Shown: positions 1-12,321, numbered from the stretch's first letter. The stretch: 64,000 bases of DNA from Ectobius pallidus (GCA_964059195.1 CAXKWD010000001.1:220914484-220978483); one strand, 5' to 3'. Notes: generated by a model from the sequence alone, not told the origin. A program made the numbers and translations.

Positions 1-1195
1 TCTGGATCTATCGTTATATTACCTACGATACTTTTTGTTCCGCAATAGCCTAGTACTTCAGAAATAAGAATTAAGTGCCAGCATAGTACTCTATGAGATT
101 TTATGGCGGAACAGAATAAAACGCAATAACTTGAATACGCGTTTTCATGTAACGTCTGCAGTCACTTGTTCTTTTTTTAAAATTTGTTATAGAGCCTGCG
201 CTTTTACTCGCATAATTGAAAGAAGCGTAACATTGTGGGATAATTAGCTTAAAATTGTGTCTTGCGATTCTGTACAAGGATATGTGAATACTGCTAATTT
301 TTATTTCGGCAGAGGAAGTTATGTGACTTTCACATCAGATTTTTCATAACATATTACCATAAAAAGGACACTAAATTGGGAATTACTCCGGTACTTGTCA
401 ACCGATTTGGTCCAAAATCGATAGGCTTCATCCCATGGATGTTATAAATACGTATACCAAATTTCATGAAAATCCGATAAAGCGTATTTGAGTTATTGCG
501 CGTATAGACACATGGACAGACAGACAGACGGATAGACATTTTCCCGTTCACAATTTCACCCTATGATTTAACACTGACCTACATTTAGTACAATACCGTC
601 ATTAAACTCATGCATACATTATATAGCCTAATGAATTTATTTTAGAATGTATTGTTTTACTTCTAAGCTGTGGCTTGCGTTCCACTGCTTCTTGGAAAAG
701 CCTTTAATCGGATTTTCTTCTTTGTGAGGTTTGTTCTATTCTGCTCTGTAATCCCAAGCAAACGTAATTGCTTTTCACGACAGTTGACTTTATTGTGAAA
801 GGAATTAGCTGAGAAAATACGCAGCAGTTTTGTCTTTACATTCCAACCCATCACGTTTTATTATTTCTGACGTATTTCACTTGGAGAAGAAAATGAATTA
901 AACATTTTGAAAGAACAGTAAAGGCTTCAGTAGTTATTATGTACGACGTTTCCACTCTCTTTGAAAAGATTATAGGCAATTTTCGAATCAAGTTTATTTA
1001 GGTAAATTTGTAAACATGAATATGTAACAAGTCACATTATGCCATCAATCATAATAATATTACAAGAAGCTTAAAAGTATATAACTTACATATATCTTTA
1101 CAATAATAAGGATCTCTGTTTTGTATGAAACAGAAATTTTGTAAAAATTTAAGTTTCTATATAGATAATAAAATTGGGTAAACCTATGTAACAAA
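1..1195. other. AT-rich non-coding stretch with one MITE fragment
   Basis: I see no gene here. The only recognisable piece is a partial copy of the TTAA-flanked MITE family at about 350-545, in the orientation that reads toward its right end. A lone left-end-like motif (ttaagtgcc) lies near position 70. The rest is low-complexity AT-rich DNA. Confidence 0.5.
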
Positions 1196-1686
1196 GTGCC
1201 AGAATGCTTTTGTCTAATCAGTGATAATTGCAATTATGATATGCAGAAAATAAGTTATTTTATTAATCGATTTCCAGAGTTAAGATCCAGATTGATTAAT
1301 TAAGCAGGGCTTACGCAAGAACAAAGGTCTAAAGTTTGATAAGCATACGTGAAGGAATTTGTTGGTAGTGATATTTGTCAAAGCTACCTGTATTGAAACT
1401 TCAAAAGCCGTATATGAACACTGTAAAACAACATGTCATGAGAAATAATTTGCATTTGATAATTTCTTTCTAATATATTACCATAAAATAGGCACTAAAT
1501 TTGGCATTACTCTGTTACCGGTCAACCGATTTGGTTTAAAATCAATAGGCTTCTTCCCATGGACGTTATAAATGCGTATACCAAGTTTCATGAACATCCG
1601 ATAAAGCATGTTTGAGTTATCGCACGTACAGACACATGGACATTTTCCCATTCCCCACACAATCTCATTGAGTTCAATTCTGGCAC
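1196..1686 (+). mobile_element. Full-length TTAA-type MITE, GTGCCAGAAT family
   Basis: This 491-bp unit runs from gtgccagaat to its reverse complement attctggcac. The right end is followed by ttaa; other copies in the window are also flanked by ttaa on one or both sides. It has no coding capacity. The two halves differ: the left subterminal block is AT-rich and the right block contains a conserved stretch of about 150 bp ending in acattttcccattcccc. Related copies or pieces occur at 350-545, 3580-3764, 15557-15750, 17838-18582, 23543-23680, 27147-27636 and 53958-54494. Assignment to a superfamily is open; TTAA flanks would fit piggyBac-like targeting, but the termini are not the usual piggyBac CCY. 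Confidence 0.7.
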
Positions 1687-1964
1687 TTAATAAAAGTAAA
1701 TAAGATATCAGTTTTTTTTTTTTAATTGAATCTTTCTTCCCTGCCTCAGAATTCAGTCGCTATGTCGCGACCGAAATTTCGCGCAATGACAAATTACCGG
1801 AATTTTTTATGTGTTTATTGAGCCGTGAATGAGCTATCTGGCATAGTAATTCCAGCAAGGGGCCCAAAATATATATTCAAGATAACTTGCTTAGAAACTG
1901 AATGTCTTGCTGTCCTAATATAAATGGAGGCGCGGCCCGGTGGTTGAGAAACATTGCCCTAGAC

Positions 1965-2574
1965 CAGCGTTTCTCACCCTTTTTGTACCCGAGGACCTCT
2001 AAAATATCTAAAAAAATGTAAGGACCCCTAATTTTACATCCCATTTTTAAAAGTAGGCTATATGTAGACCTATATTCTTAATATTTGGGGTATTAATTAT
2101 AGGTCATTTTAACGAAATAAATCTAAATACATTTTTTTAATTCGACGGAAACACAGTTATTGAATTGGAAGTAAACTATTGACAGTAAAATTATATTTTG
2201 AACAGACTTTAATATTTATTACCAATTTGATAATATAATTAGGAATTATAACACAGATTTACCGGTATCAGACATTCGGACACCTCCAACAATAAAACCC
2301 TTGTTAAGAGAGCGCCTCTAATAACAAATTTCGAGAAAGTCTTATTTTTTAGGGTTTGAATGGAAGAGGGAACCATAGACGTCAGTGCATCAGAGGTATC
2401 AAACTGTGGTTCTTAATTGCAAAATTAAGGAAACTTTCAATAGGACCTTTATTTTCGAAGATTTTAAAAACTTTGACATGTAGTGTCCATTTTATGTGAA
2501 AAATTTTTACTTCTTTACTTGTTTTATGATATTTTTTTTAATTATGTCTGCGGACCATATGTTGAGAAACGCTG
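1965..2574. mobile_element. hAT-type non-autonomous element with 8-bp TSD
   Basis: The element starts cagcgtttctca and ends with the near inverse tgagaaacgctg. It is flanked by a perfect 8-bp duplication, ccctagac, at 1957-1964 and 2575-2582. An 8-bp duplication and short CAG-type inverted ends are the hallmark of the hAT superfamily. No transposase remains. A shorter copy of the same family is at 14838-15044. Confidence 0.85.
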
Positions 2575-2582
2575 CCCTAGAC

Positions 2583-3166
2583 TGTATTGTGTTCAATTAG
2601 GTTCTCATTGTGTTATACCGATCCTTGCAACGTTTCTTATGTTAGATGCGACAAAATCACAGTTGATGGCTCAGGATGCTGCAGATTGCCTGAGCAATTC
2701 CAGACAGTAATCCAATTGCCTTCTTCTGACAAGAAACAAGCCAAGGCAATCCAATTATATATAAAATACACAGAACAAAAGAAACGAACTGTTCCAGTGA
2801 AGCTTAGAAGAAAATGCTTTTCCATCCGAGGAAAATGCAATCTTATTCGCATAAGGAATTGAAGTTTTAATACAATTGAAACACACATTCTATTGCTGTT
2901 AGAATTTCATCTTTGTACACAGATAAAACTATTACTTGTGGCTGCAATGTTCTAGTGCAGTAAAAATACCGTAAAGTGGGGTTACTTTGTAACACTTTTT
3001 GCACCTTTTTTTTTTTTAATATGAAAATAATAGATCCGCTGAGAGAAATTCGATGAAGAAATCGTACACATCATTCTAGGGATATTTGTTGAAGACACTG
3101 TAATTGTACCACAATGTCTGGAACATTTTTGCTAACATAAAAGCACATTCGAATGAGTGGTACAAA
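2583..3166. other. No gene seen
   Basis: AT-rich DNA between two hAT-type insertions. Short open frames on both strands overlap each other and have no recognisable domain. Confidence 0.5.
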
Positions 3167-3174
3167 GTTGACCC

Positions 3175-3898
3175 CAGGCCCGATGAGAGGGAGGGGCAGC
3201 CGGGACTGCAGCCCCGGGGCCCGGGTCTCAAAAGGGGCCCGGCCGACCAGGTTTTATTTTTTACTTTCTACATTTACTCTAAAATAAAATTGGTTATAGG
3301 CCTAAGTCAATAAACAGCTTAAATTATGTTTTATCTGTTTATTTTATCTGCATTGTCCTGTCGTATAACGGCGACACGGAATTATCAGTTAATCTGAAAC
3401 AGATTAATCGTGAAGAAAATTTGCTATTTTTTGAAAGTAGAAGCACAAATCCTTTAGGACTCAACAGAAGGCCTCACTAAAGTTCGGCATTTAAAATCAT
3501 GATTTTCAAAAGATTAAACTGGTGCATACGGATAAAACGAGGACATTTTAAATGTATTTTTCCGTTTTCTGCCCGGCATCTGTTAACCGGTTTGGTCCAA
3601 AATCAATAGGCTTCGTCCAATGGGCGTTATAAATGGTATACCAATTTTTATGAAAATCCGATAAAGCTTATTTGAGTTATCGCGCTTATAGACACCCGCA
3701 CATGACAGTCAGTCCTGTCTACCAGACAATCTCATAAAGTACAGGTGCCATTCTGGCACTTAATAATTATGTAATATCATTACATAAACTTTTTCTTGCA
3801 TACATTATAAAAGGCGAGTTGGGTAGTGAATTTAATATTTGACGGGGGCCCGGGAAAATTGTTTTCCCTGGGGCCCTTGCTTTCTTTCCACGGCCCTG
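3175..3898. mobile_element. hAT-type element with 8-bp TSD and nested MITE
   Basis: The termini are caggcccg and cggccctg. The flanking 8-bp duplication is gttgaccc at 3167-3174 and 3899-3906. Both ends are GC-rich (gggcccgg blocks) while the interior is AT-rich. A fragment of the GTGCCAGAAT MITE family (about 3580-3764) has inserted inside it, so this element is the older of the two. Confidence 0.8.
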
Positions 3899-3906
3899 GT
3901 TGACCC

Positions 3907-4681
3907 CCTATTTGGGGTTACGTTGTCTCAGTTGAAAATGTCCATTTTCCTTTGCGATTCTGTCAACGTGAGATAAAGTAACACTACAAGGAAAATTTTC
4001 TATTCCTAAGTCATCTTATCTTCTTCTTCTTATTTCTATTTTTTTCAACAATCAGAACGAGAAAGACCATATTCTTTGCCATTCTGACAGTGAGACAAAA
4101 TAGCTCCTCAAAAATTGACCTTCTACTTCTAAATTACCTCATCTTGAATAGTTCCTTTGCTTCGCTTTTTTTTTTTCAAATGTTAGAAATCAGTGGCGGC
4201 CATGACCTGGGAGATTCTATACTGTAACAGGAAAAATTTAAACCACAGAGCAAAAGCCTCCTAATAAAAGTTGCTTGTCTATGTCCCCTTTATACAAAGG
4301 TAAAATATTTTGGTGTTATTCATTAATATTCTGTATATTACGTAAGATTTATTCAAGACATTAAATCATTTTCAATCTTTAATATGTTGTATTTTACCAT
4401 TTAAATAGTTCAGTTATTGCCATAATTTGGTTCTACTTGTAGTGTCTCGGTGGTTACTGAGTTGAGACGGAAGTGAGGTGGACAGGATAATGTTTATTCC
4501 TGTGCTCTGATATTCTGGCTCACAGCCCAAGAGCTGGCCTACCCTACATACACTGCCAGAAACCTCTAAGCAGATCCACATCTCAGAATATTCAAAGTAT
4601 TATATTACTGAAACCCTTATTGCCAAGAGTATCTTCCGGTTTCCCTTTAGAAATTATGAGGGCTATTTTTTTCAGCCGTAA
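3907..4681. other. No gene seen
   Basis: AT-rich with poly-T runs. There is no open frame of note, no tRNA-like fold and no repeat boundary that I can fix. Confidence 0.45.
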
Positions 4682-5433
4682 AATGAAAACCACAGTGAAA
4701 ATCAAATGTGTTTTATTTGGAACATTTAGGTACACCTTCTAGCTACTTCTCTACATAGTTTCGCTCAGATTGAGAGATTTATCGTAGCGTGGTACCAACT
4801 TTCCAATACTCTCTTCATAGAAGCTGCCGCCAGCGTATTGAGAAGGGTCTTCAAGGCATTTTGTTTTGAAGTTCTTCGTTGGTGTGGAATCTCTGTCCTC
4901 CCAGATCTTTCCTCAGCTGCCGAAAAAGATTAAAGTCACGGGAACGAGTTTTTTAAATCCATCGTGACAGGGGATGAAAAACGTGGATTCGTTAGGACAA
5001 TCCAGAATCCAAACAATGGATGCACACAAATTTCCCGAACATACCCAAGATCTGGCTTCCACACCAACGAAGACTTCAAATCACTTCAAAATGCCTTGAA
5101 GACCTTTCTCAATATGCTGGAAGCAAGCTTCTATGAAGAGGGTATTGGAAAATGGTATCACGCTGCGACAAATGTCTCAATCGGAGGGAAACTACGTAGA
5201 AAAGTAGCTAAAGTACTTTTCAAATGAGAAGTCTTTTCCTTCACCGCCAATCACGTGTACGGGCTAAAAGACTGCCGCTAGCAGTGAGAGTCTTCCCTCC
5301 GTCTCGCCGTCTCTGATTGGACCGCGTATCTATGCAGTTGAAGGACATAGGACTTGTCATCTGCAAAGCACCTTAGAAGGTCTAACTAAATGTTCCAAAT
5401 AAAACAGTTTTGATTTTCACTGTGGTTTTCATT
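4682..5433 (+). mobile_element. Deleted mariner element with intact inverted ends
   Basis: Inverted termini begin aatgaaaaccacagtgaaaa on the left and end with its near inverse on the right (about 4682-4706 and 5409-5433). The interior keeps only scraps of mariner transposase. On the + strand at 4964-5227 the frame contains the TGDEK motif that precedes the second catalytic aspartate in mariners, and near the end an ASFYEEGIGK motif typical of the C-terminus. The segment between is missing, and the left half (about 4780-4900) reads like the same C-terminal region inverted. It is therefore a non-functional, partly fold-back derivative. Confidence 0.75.
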
Positions 5434-6874
5434 CTATGCTTCATCGGAGGTTAAACAAAAGCCTTCGTACAACATTGAATTAAAATCACTGTTCATTAAT
5501 TGCCACAGACAGTGAATTACTAACGACACATTTTGCTGACTGCATTTCAGTAGTAGTAAATAAAGTTTGCCTCTTAGTATGACATTCTCTTCATGTAAAT
5601 TCGTTGAAAAATGAAGAGAATGTCGTTACCCATCGCATCCCCGAAGGATACACAACCCAAATAAATCTGATTAATGCACTCACGTAACTTTCTTTACCAT
5701 AAGCATGGGCAATACATCTTTCTCACTTCACATTCTGATATAGAATAGGAGGCCGTGAAAGAGCGCGTATTCAGTTGTTTCAACCTAATGCAAAGCTTTA
5801 ATATTCACCAGCCAAGACTGAGTTTCTACAAATAATGGGTGACTCATATCTACTCTACAGAGAATTTTTTTTCGAAAAAATGTTTTGAATTAAAGTTTCA
5901 TAAGGCAATAAGCACCCTATGTACAAAATTTAAAGAAAATCGTAACAGGCGTTTTCGACTAAATTTTCTTCATGAAAAGTCCCCTTAAAAATGAGAGGAA
6001 AATGTCAGTCTTCGTGTCACATCCTCAGAAGGTACCTAACACAAACATAACATTTTGTTTTCAAACGATTTTTTTTTGTCCTGGAGCTAGGCTGTTCACA
6101 CATACACACAGACATGTTTCTGAAAATAGTATTTTTGGATTCAGGGGACCTTGAAACGTGTATATATGCTAATAACTCTACTTCGAATTTGGGGGTCGAA
6201 CACAATACTTCCTCTACCTATTGTACTTATGGTACGGGCAAAGAAAGTAATAAAAGTAGATGACTCTGATGGCTAAACCTGTTTTCACACGCTTGTTAAC
6301 CTCAATGCATAATGTATCCTACATAATAGTTTACCAAAATTTGTAAAAAAGTGACGGAAAATTTAAATTCCATTTGAAATTTACAGAACTAAACTGTGAG
6401 CTTAAACATTGTGTTAACTGTTTTCTGTGCAGTCCGACAAGGATTTATAATTTGCGCCATAAATTCAATTTCGTGCAATTTTCGGATGTTTGTGTTCGAT
6501 TAGTTTGTGTTGAGTTAGTAGCAGTCTTTTTCACTCTTTTCCGCTCTATCCTCTTTGCAAGTTGTGTACTCGGGTAATCCGTGCCCTGACTCAAGTAGAC
6601 GGCTTTATCCTTTCTGAATAGTGTCTTCATGCTGGACAGAAGAGAATAAAGAGACTATACAACATGGCGCAGGATTACATCTGCCCGGGAGACGATCCCC
6701 GTGCTCTAGTTACATAATATCGCGATTCCTATTGATCAACTACTCTACCATAACCACACAAGTCTGAAATTCCTATGTATAATTCTCTCTACTCTGTACA
6801 AGAGATCTCTTTTCTCCCCATCTAAAGCTGTCTCTCTACGTCACTGCATTTTATTTTCACAATTGTCCATGTAC
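5434..6874. other. No gene seen
   Basis: AT-rich stretch. There is a 14-bp hairpin (gacattctcttcat and its inverse) at about 5580-5627. A block at about 5690-5790 recurs near 23090, 26215, 33430 and 61065, so it belongs to a dispersed repeat. Short open frames at 5972-6205 and 6374-6630 occur on both strands over the same bases and look random. Confidence 0.45.
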
Positions 6875-6888
6875 ATGTTGATTTAACC

Positions 6889-7208
6889 GTCCGCCGGCGT
6901 GGTCTTATGGTTAGCGTCGCTGACTACAGATCCGTCGGCCCGGGTTCGATTCCCGGTACCTCCTCGGATTTTTCTGCGGTAGGGAGGTCTGGTAGGGGTG
7001 CACTCAGCCTCGTGATTCCAAATTGAGGAGCTACTTGATAGAGAAGTAGCGGCTCCGGTCCAGTAAACCACCATTAACGGCCGTGGGTGTCGGCATGCTG
7101 ACCACATGCCCCCCAATCCTGACATCTGCCTACGGGAGATGATGCAGCGGTCGGGTGGTAGGCCAAGTCCCTCCAGGGATGTAGCGCCACGGAGTTTAGT
7201 TTTTTTTA
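6889..7208 (+). mobile_element. Full-length tRNA-derived SINE with 14-bp TSD
   Basis: The element begins with a tRNA-like head, including an A-box-like ggtcttatggttagcg and a perfect B box ggttcgattcc near 6942. A unique body follows, ending cgccacggagtttag plus a T-rich tail. It is bounded by an exact 14-bp target duplication, atgttgatttaacc, at 6875-6888 and 7209-7222. Such a structure is expected of a pol III-transcribed SINE mobilised by LINE machinery. Other copies: 16145-16424 (minus), 18005-18133 (5'-truncated, plus) and 22014-22175 (minus, partial). Confidence 0.88.
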
Positions 7209-7264
7209 ATGTTGATTTAACCATGATCACATGAGACCTATGATAATATTATAGAATAAAAATC

Positions 7265-7338
7265 CTCTGACACTGGGATTTGAACCCAGGACCTTCGGCT
7301 ATCCGTGCCAATGCTCTACCAACTGAGCTAAGCCAGAG
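7265..7338 (-). pseudogene. tRNA-like sequence (tRNA pseudogene or SINE head)
   Basis: On the minus strand it folds into a full cloverleaf: a 7-bp acceptor stem (ctctggc with gtcagag), D arm agctcagttggtagagc, an anticodon stem ttggc/gccga, a 5-nt variable loop, and a T arm ctggg-ttcaaat-cccag. The anticodon loop reads acggata, so position 33 is C instead of the near-universal U, and the formal anticodon would be GGA. The D and T boxes are good pol III A and B boxes. The odd loop and a second decayed copy in inverted orientation at 7433-7492 argue for a repeat-borne pseudogene. Confidence 0.6.
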
Positions 7339-7432
7339 TTCACTTCACAGCGCCAGACGGAACCTCTCTCTTATGACTAATTTCCCTTAATGGTCTACCT
7401 CACTGACAGACAAGTTATGTCATATTAGTGAA

Positions 7433-7492
7433 CTCTGGCTTTGCTCAGTTGGTAGAGCATTCGCACGGATAGCCAAAGGTCCTGGGTTCTAT
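7433..7492 (+). pseudogene. Decayed tRNA-like copy, inverted relative to 7265-7338
   Basis: It repeats the acceptor, D-arm and anticodon region of the neighbouring minus-strand tRNA-like sequence with a few changes, then loses the T arm after cctgggttct. The two copies face each other across about 95 bp and could form a hairpin in a transcript. Confidence 0.5.
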
Positions 7493-7582
7493 GGCTAGAT
7501 TTACATTGAAAGATTTTTAATGTTGTCAGAAAGTCTATTGTACATATTTTAATATATAACAACTCAACTATTTTGTGTTTTA

Positions 7583-7828
7583 CTATATTTGCATTTGAGA
7601 ACTATTTCTCGTGGAGTAGCTATGAATTGTACAACAAAAAGTGTACCTATCAATGATTCTCTTGATATAAAGAAGACAGTCTAAGATAGACATTGATCTT
7701 AGAGTCAGAATTCTCAGTTTTATAAATAGAGGCATACAATGTGTTCTAAAAGACAATCCACACATAATTATGATCGCCTTCTTTTGCAAAATAAATAGCT
7801 TCTTTGCTGAAGTATGGTTGCCCCACAA
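7583..7828 (-). pseudogene. Non-LTR retrotransposon reverse-transcriptase C-terminal fragment
   Basis: The minus-strand frame has the layout of the region just after the reverse-transcriptase domain in Jockey/CR1-like LINEs: WGN near the N-end, then LFILQKKAI, LFIKLRILTL and, near the C-end, HSYSTRNSS before the stop. These short motifs are familiar from many insect LINE ORF2 tails; the rest of ORF2 is absent. The same last 17 or so codons plus 3' flank occur on the + strand at 8779-8837, so two copies of the tail lie in inverted orientation about 1 kb apart. Confidence 0.65.
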
Positions 7829-9723
7829 TAGGCTTCCGTAGCTTAAGTGGCTATGTATATGTGCGTAGTAAACATTCTAGGGGAAGATAGTTTCTCAAAA
7901 TCCTTAAAATGAATAATCCCTTACTCAATTCATTAGATATACTGTATAGATAGCCATATAGCCTTTGCCGAAACAATCGATGTATATCGATCGTCGCGTC
8001 ATCGCCAATAATCACGCTTCGTGCGATTCAATGTTCATCTAAGACTGTCTTCTTTATATCAAGAGAATCATCTATCTATCTATCTCTACTCTTATACAAT
8101 TCAACGGCCCTAAATAGCGTGCTCGCTCGCCCGCTTCGTGAGACATCGGGTATACTCGGCGATGTTCGTCTCTCGCAGTCTAAACTTTCATGACGACTAC
8201 AAAATTAGGAAGGAAAGCCGTTTCTTTATTATATAAGGCCTAAGTGAAATGAACACAATGAACAAATATTCTAATTTTATTTTTACTTACAATTTACATA
8301 GCTCTGAATCACAAACATTTTTAATAATCTACCAGTGTAATTTTCTTAAAAATCCTGGAGTCAATGAATAATGGCGGGCGAAGCCGGGGGCAACAACTGT
8401 AAAATATTGATGGTTTTATCTCTTGAAATATCGCTGATAATAATAATCCAAACAAATCATTCCTTCCCTTGAAACATTATATAATTTCTGAAAATTACAC
8501 TGAATTGATCAAATAAAATTCATGTCAATAAACAGCTGAGAAACAATACGTATTATGTGTTCATAGGTTCTTTGGAACTGCAAAATCGATTCTGATATAG
8601 TTTTCCCAGGGGGCGCTTTCATGTCGTGGAATGTACTCTAAAGCAGGAATTTTAGCTGTTCCATTAATTAATGGCTTAGTTTATGAATGATTCGCGTGCA
8701 AGTGTTAATAAATATAATGCTTTAATAATTATTATACTCTTAATTTTTAATTTTTAAAAGAATTATGGCACCTCCTAGTTGTTCTACAATTCATAGCTAC
8801 TACACGAGAAATAGTTCTCAAATGCAAATATAGTAAAGCACTAAATAGTTTTGATGCATTCAAGGGGACAGTAAGATCAACGTTGATCTCAAATTCTATA
8901 GCCTATATACGCTGGATGAGTATTTTAATAGCAGATTATTTTAAAGTACTATTTTAACAAACTTTGTATGTGCATTAAGTACTTTGACGTTGCTATACAC
9001 TTTGATGTCTCTAGCAAATAAAGATCTATCTATCCATCTATCTATCTGTCTATCTTACAATGACAGAGATAGCACAGTTTTATTAATTTCCGTGGCATCT
9101 TTTTATTAATCTTTACTTGCCTAACTCTGTGAGTATTCGCTAAATAGTCAGAACAAATATAATTCGAGGTCCAGATATTTTCAAGATAAATTCCTGTTCT
9201 ATGATAATTAAAAATTCAATTTTTGTCAATGTTTTCACTTAACTTAAAATAACTGTACGTTCTATTCGTAGTTAAAATCGTGAGAATACGGCGTATATGC
9301 CCAATCAGTTTAGTGAGGCGGATTTCCTCAGCGACAGAAGCAATATCCTGAGCAGTTCATTGCATCACCTGACGTTAATGGGGAGTTTGTCTTTGTCCAA
9401 TTACTGAAGAACACAGCGAAAACACCAAGAAAGTACTCAGAGGAACCCAGTTCATTGTGGCAATTTGCATGAATACGTAATGCAGCGAAGCGGGCTATTT
9501 GCTTGCCTTATGAATTCTTACCGGTCACTACATGTGACTGAGTAGGGATCGATATCTAGGTCGCTTCTACACATAAAAGTGTAATCAATCTATAGCATGA
9601 GAAACTAATATGATTGCTACCGACTTCCAACTTTAAGGGAAAACGGAATAACCCATCTTAACAACTGATCAACTAAAATCTCCTTATGCCTTATACCCTT
9701 ATATAGCAATAAAAGGACATCTC
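7829..9723. other. Repeat-derived stretch with no gene
   Basis: Contains TCTA-type simple repeats (about 8071-8093 and 9025-9052). A Helentron-like end motif (gcgggcgaagccggggg) lies near 8370. The short inverted LINE-tail copy is at 8779-8837. No other coding sequence is recognisable. Confidence 0.5.
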
Positions 9724-10115
9724 AGGGTGTCCACCAAGTAATGCTGAAGAAATTCTCGGCTTATTCCCTGAATTTCATTGATCATTTCAGAAATTCCCGA
9801 CCAAAATATGAAGCACTTTCTAATAACTTTGTAAGAAAAATTATAGGATTATACATACTTAAATAAGATAATCTTTTAGTAACAAAAGTAATTGCAAACA
9901 ATAATTACTTAGGCTATAACAGATACAAAAATTAGCAACAATAAAATTAATTGAATATACTTTCATATAGCCTATTGTCTAGAAGTCTTTTTGATCACAC
10001 TTTGCAATTTTTCGAATTTTCTAGGATATTTTAACAAATTCATTGACTTTTCCCGGATTTTCCCGACCATACGAAATTCCCGGATTCCCGGATTTTCCCG
10101 ACCAGTTGACACCCT
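9724..10115. mobile_element. Non-autonomous hAT-like element
   Basis: The termini agggtgtc and gacaccct are inverted repeats of each other. The 8-bp flanks, gacatctc (9716-9723) and gacatcta (10116-10123), match at seven of eight positions. The right end contains short reiterated blocks of ttcccgga. No transposase is present. Confidence 0.6.
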
Positions 10116-10735
10116 GACATCTACATCTTTACAAAACAAACAATAGTGTATCCTTGCAAGGTTTGAGAAATTAACTTCACCAACGCCAAACATATTCATC
10201 TGTCAACGTGCAAGATCAAACTTGTGAAATCACATGGACGCAATTCAATAAATTAAAGACATTCAAGTTCATTTTTATACAAGACGTTCAGCATGTAAAA
10301 TGCTCTATTATCTGTATATATATATTTTAACTAGTAACTTAAATTTTTTATCATTTTATCTATAAATATAAACAAGCTATTTTAGAAACAAATGACTTGT
10401 AAATTGTAGGCCTACATTCATTACTCACTTATGTTACCATAGCCAAAACAGGTCACTAATTGCATGATTTTTTATGAAAATATTTACAAATTTTAATTAG
10501 TATTAGAATTACGACCAACATATATTATATAGACCTGTTTTCAACTAATAAAATAAAACTACATAAAAAGCAAAAAATTATCTCATTGTAAAGGTGGTCC
10601 ACAAATTTATATAAAAATATATATAGCAATAAAAGGCCAGGAAGTATTATATGAAATATAAGAAGTATATTTACTGAAATATAACTTTTTCTTTACAACA
10701 TTTTTACCAATGTTTTTAAGTACCTTATAGCCTGT

Positions 10736-11345
10736 AGGTTGCTTAAGAAAATATTTGGGCCTAAGAGAGATGAAAATGGGGACCGGAGAAAACTGCATAA
10801 CGATGAGCTTCATAACCTGTACTCTTCACCGGATATAGTAAGGGTAAATAAATCACGGATGATGAAATGGGCTGGACATTGGGGAGGAAAGACATATCTC
10901 AAACGTATTGACCGGGAGACCTGAAGGGAAGATAGGCTAAGTGAGTACCTAATCGCCCGTAAGTAGTTCATAGCTTAGCCGATATAAAAAACGCTGTTTT
11001 TTTTCAAGGTATTCAAAACATTTGAACAAACAAATCCTGAAAATTTCAAGTTTGTAGGTTGAGCAGAAGCAGAAAAAATGCACTTTTTTATATAAAAAAT
11101 AGTAAAGAGTTTAAATGTTAAAAATTGCCTGCTCCATCTGAAGGGAAAAGACCACTTGGAAGATCTAGAAGTAGGTGGGAGGACAATATTAGAATAGATT
11201 TAAGGGAAGTAGGATTTGCGAGAGATTAGCAAAGAATAGGGTTGAATGGCGGGCTCATGTAAGCGCGGCAATGAACCTCTGGATTCCACAAAATAAATAA
11301 TATTTCTTTAGCTTGCTGAGGAATTGTCTATTGCCATTGAGTAAG
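10736..11345 (+). pseudogene. Interrupted LINE reverse-transcriptase tail
   Basis: Two pieces of one LINE ORF end lie in the same orientation. At 10736-10925 the frame carries KRDENGD, ELHNLYSSP and RMMKWAGH, motifs that follow the reverse-transcriptase domain in a common insect LINE group. At about 11135-11290 a second piece carries the downstream GRSRSRWEDNIRIDLREVGF-type motif and an AMNLW-like end, followed by the usual 3' tail gaggaattgtctattgccat. About 210 bp of unrelated AT-rich DNA separates them. The 3' tail recurs at 17240-17466 (minus) and 29880-30112 (plus). Confidence 0.65.
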
Positions 11346-11379
11346 TAAGTAAGTAGTAAGTACAGATTATGAAGCTCGT

Positions 11380-11460
11380 CACTAAGCAGTTTTCTCCAGT
11401 CCCCATTTTCATCTCTCTTAGGAACAAATATTTTCCTAAGCAGCCTGTTTTCGAACACTT
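11380..11460 (-). pseudogene. Inverted copy of the LINE KRDENGD segment
   Basis: The minus-strand frame shows the same KRDENGD and KLL..ELHNLY motifs as 10736-10815, immediately after the LINE 3' tail of the plus-strand copy. The two copies are tail to tail. Confidence 0.55.
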
Positions 11461-12320
11461 TATATAAGGCATAACTGGAAAATATAATTCCAATTCAGTT
11501 GTCATATGACTTGAGCTTCTACCGACGTCTAGAATGAACATTATATCGGAACTGATTCCGCCTACTGGATATGCAACGCGCACTACACACATGTAGAAGA
11601 AGTGTCCGCTGTAAGCTCACAGGCGTATAACATGATTTGACTGACACTTCCTGTCTGGGAACGTAACCTCGACTGTTAATGAGACATGTTTGTCCAGCAA
11701 GAGTTCTTTTACATGCTTGTAAACCTACAGAGATGCACACATAACGAGAATGAATTAATAAATCACTGAGCGAATAAGTGAGTGAATAAATGAATAAGGG
11801 TGAAATCTATGAACGACTGCCAGATAAGGTTGTTTTGCCAGCTCTCTGGTAAACAATCTATGAATGGTTGTTACTTTTACAATAACTCAAGTTTCCCGTG
11901 ACTTACTATGGTTCGAATCCCAGTGCCAGAGGAATTTTTCTGCTATAATATTCTCTTATAATTTATATTTAATTCCTTCTATTCCGTACCTAGTGGACTT
12001 AATTTTCTGGCTGTATATGTGTTCATGTTTCCTTGTAAAATGACTATGATATTCACGATTAAACATTACTTCCATGTTATTAAAATTCAGATTGTGTACA
12101 ATTTTTAAAATATATTATAAAAGTGAGTGGTATTTTACTAGCATTTTTATAGGCATTATTTCCGTATTAATGTATAGTTCTTTTGTTGGGGCGTATAAAG
12201 AATAACCAAACAAATTACGAATTGCTATTTTTTGAATTAGTTGAATTCTTTCATGATTTGCTTTTGAAAACGATGGATAGTAAGTGTGCTATATCAGAAG
12301 TTCGGTAAAAATCCTATTCA
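11461..12320. other. No gene seen
   Basis: AT-rich. A T-arm/B-box-like fragment, ggttcgaatcccagtgccag, near 11912 looks like the 3' end of a decayed tRNA-derived element of the 7265 family. Confidence 0.45.
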
Positions 12321-12321
12321 C

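Noticed and set aside
4964..5227. Mariner transposase gene
   Set aside because: Only two motif islands of the transposase remain and the catalytic region between them is deleted.
7265..7338. Functional tRNA gene
   Set aside because: The fold is good, but position 33 is C, the formal anticodon does not match the rest of the tRNA body, and a decayed inverted copy is adjacent.
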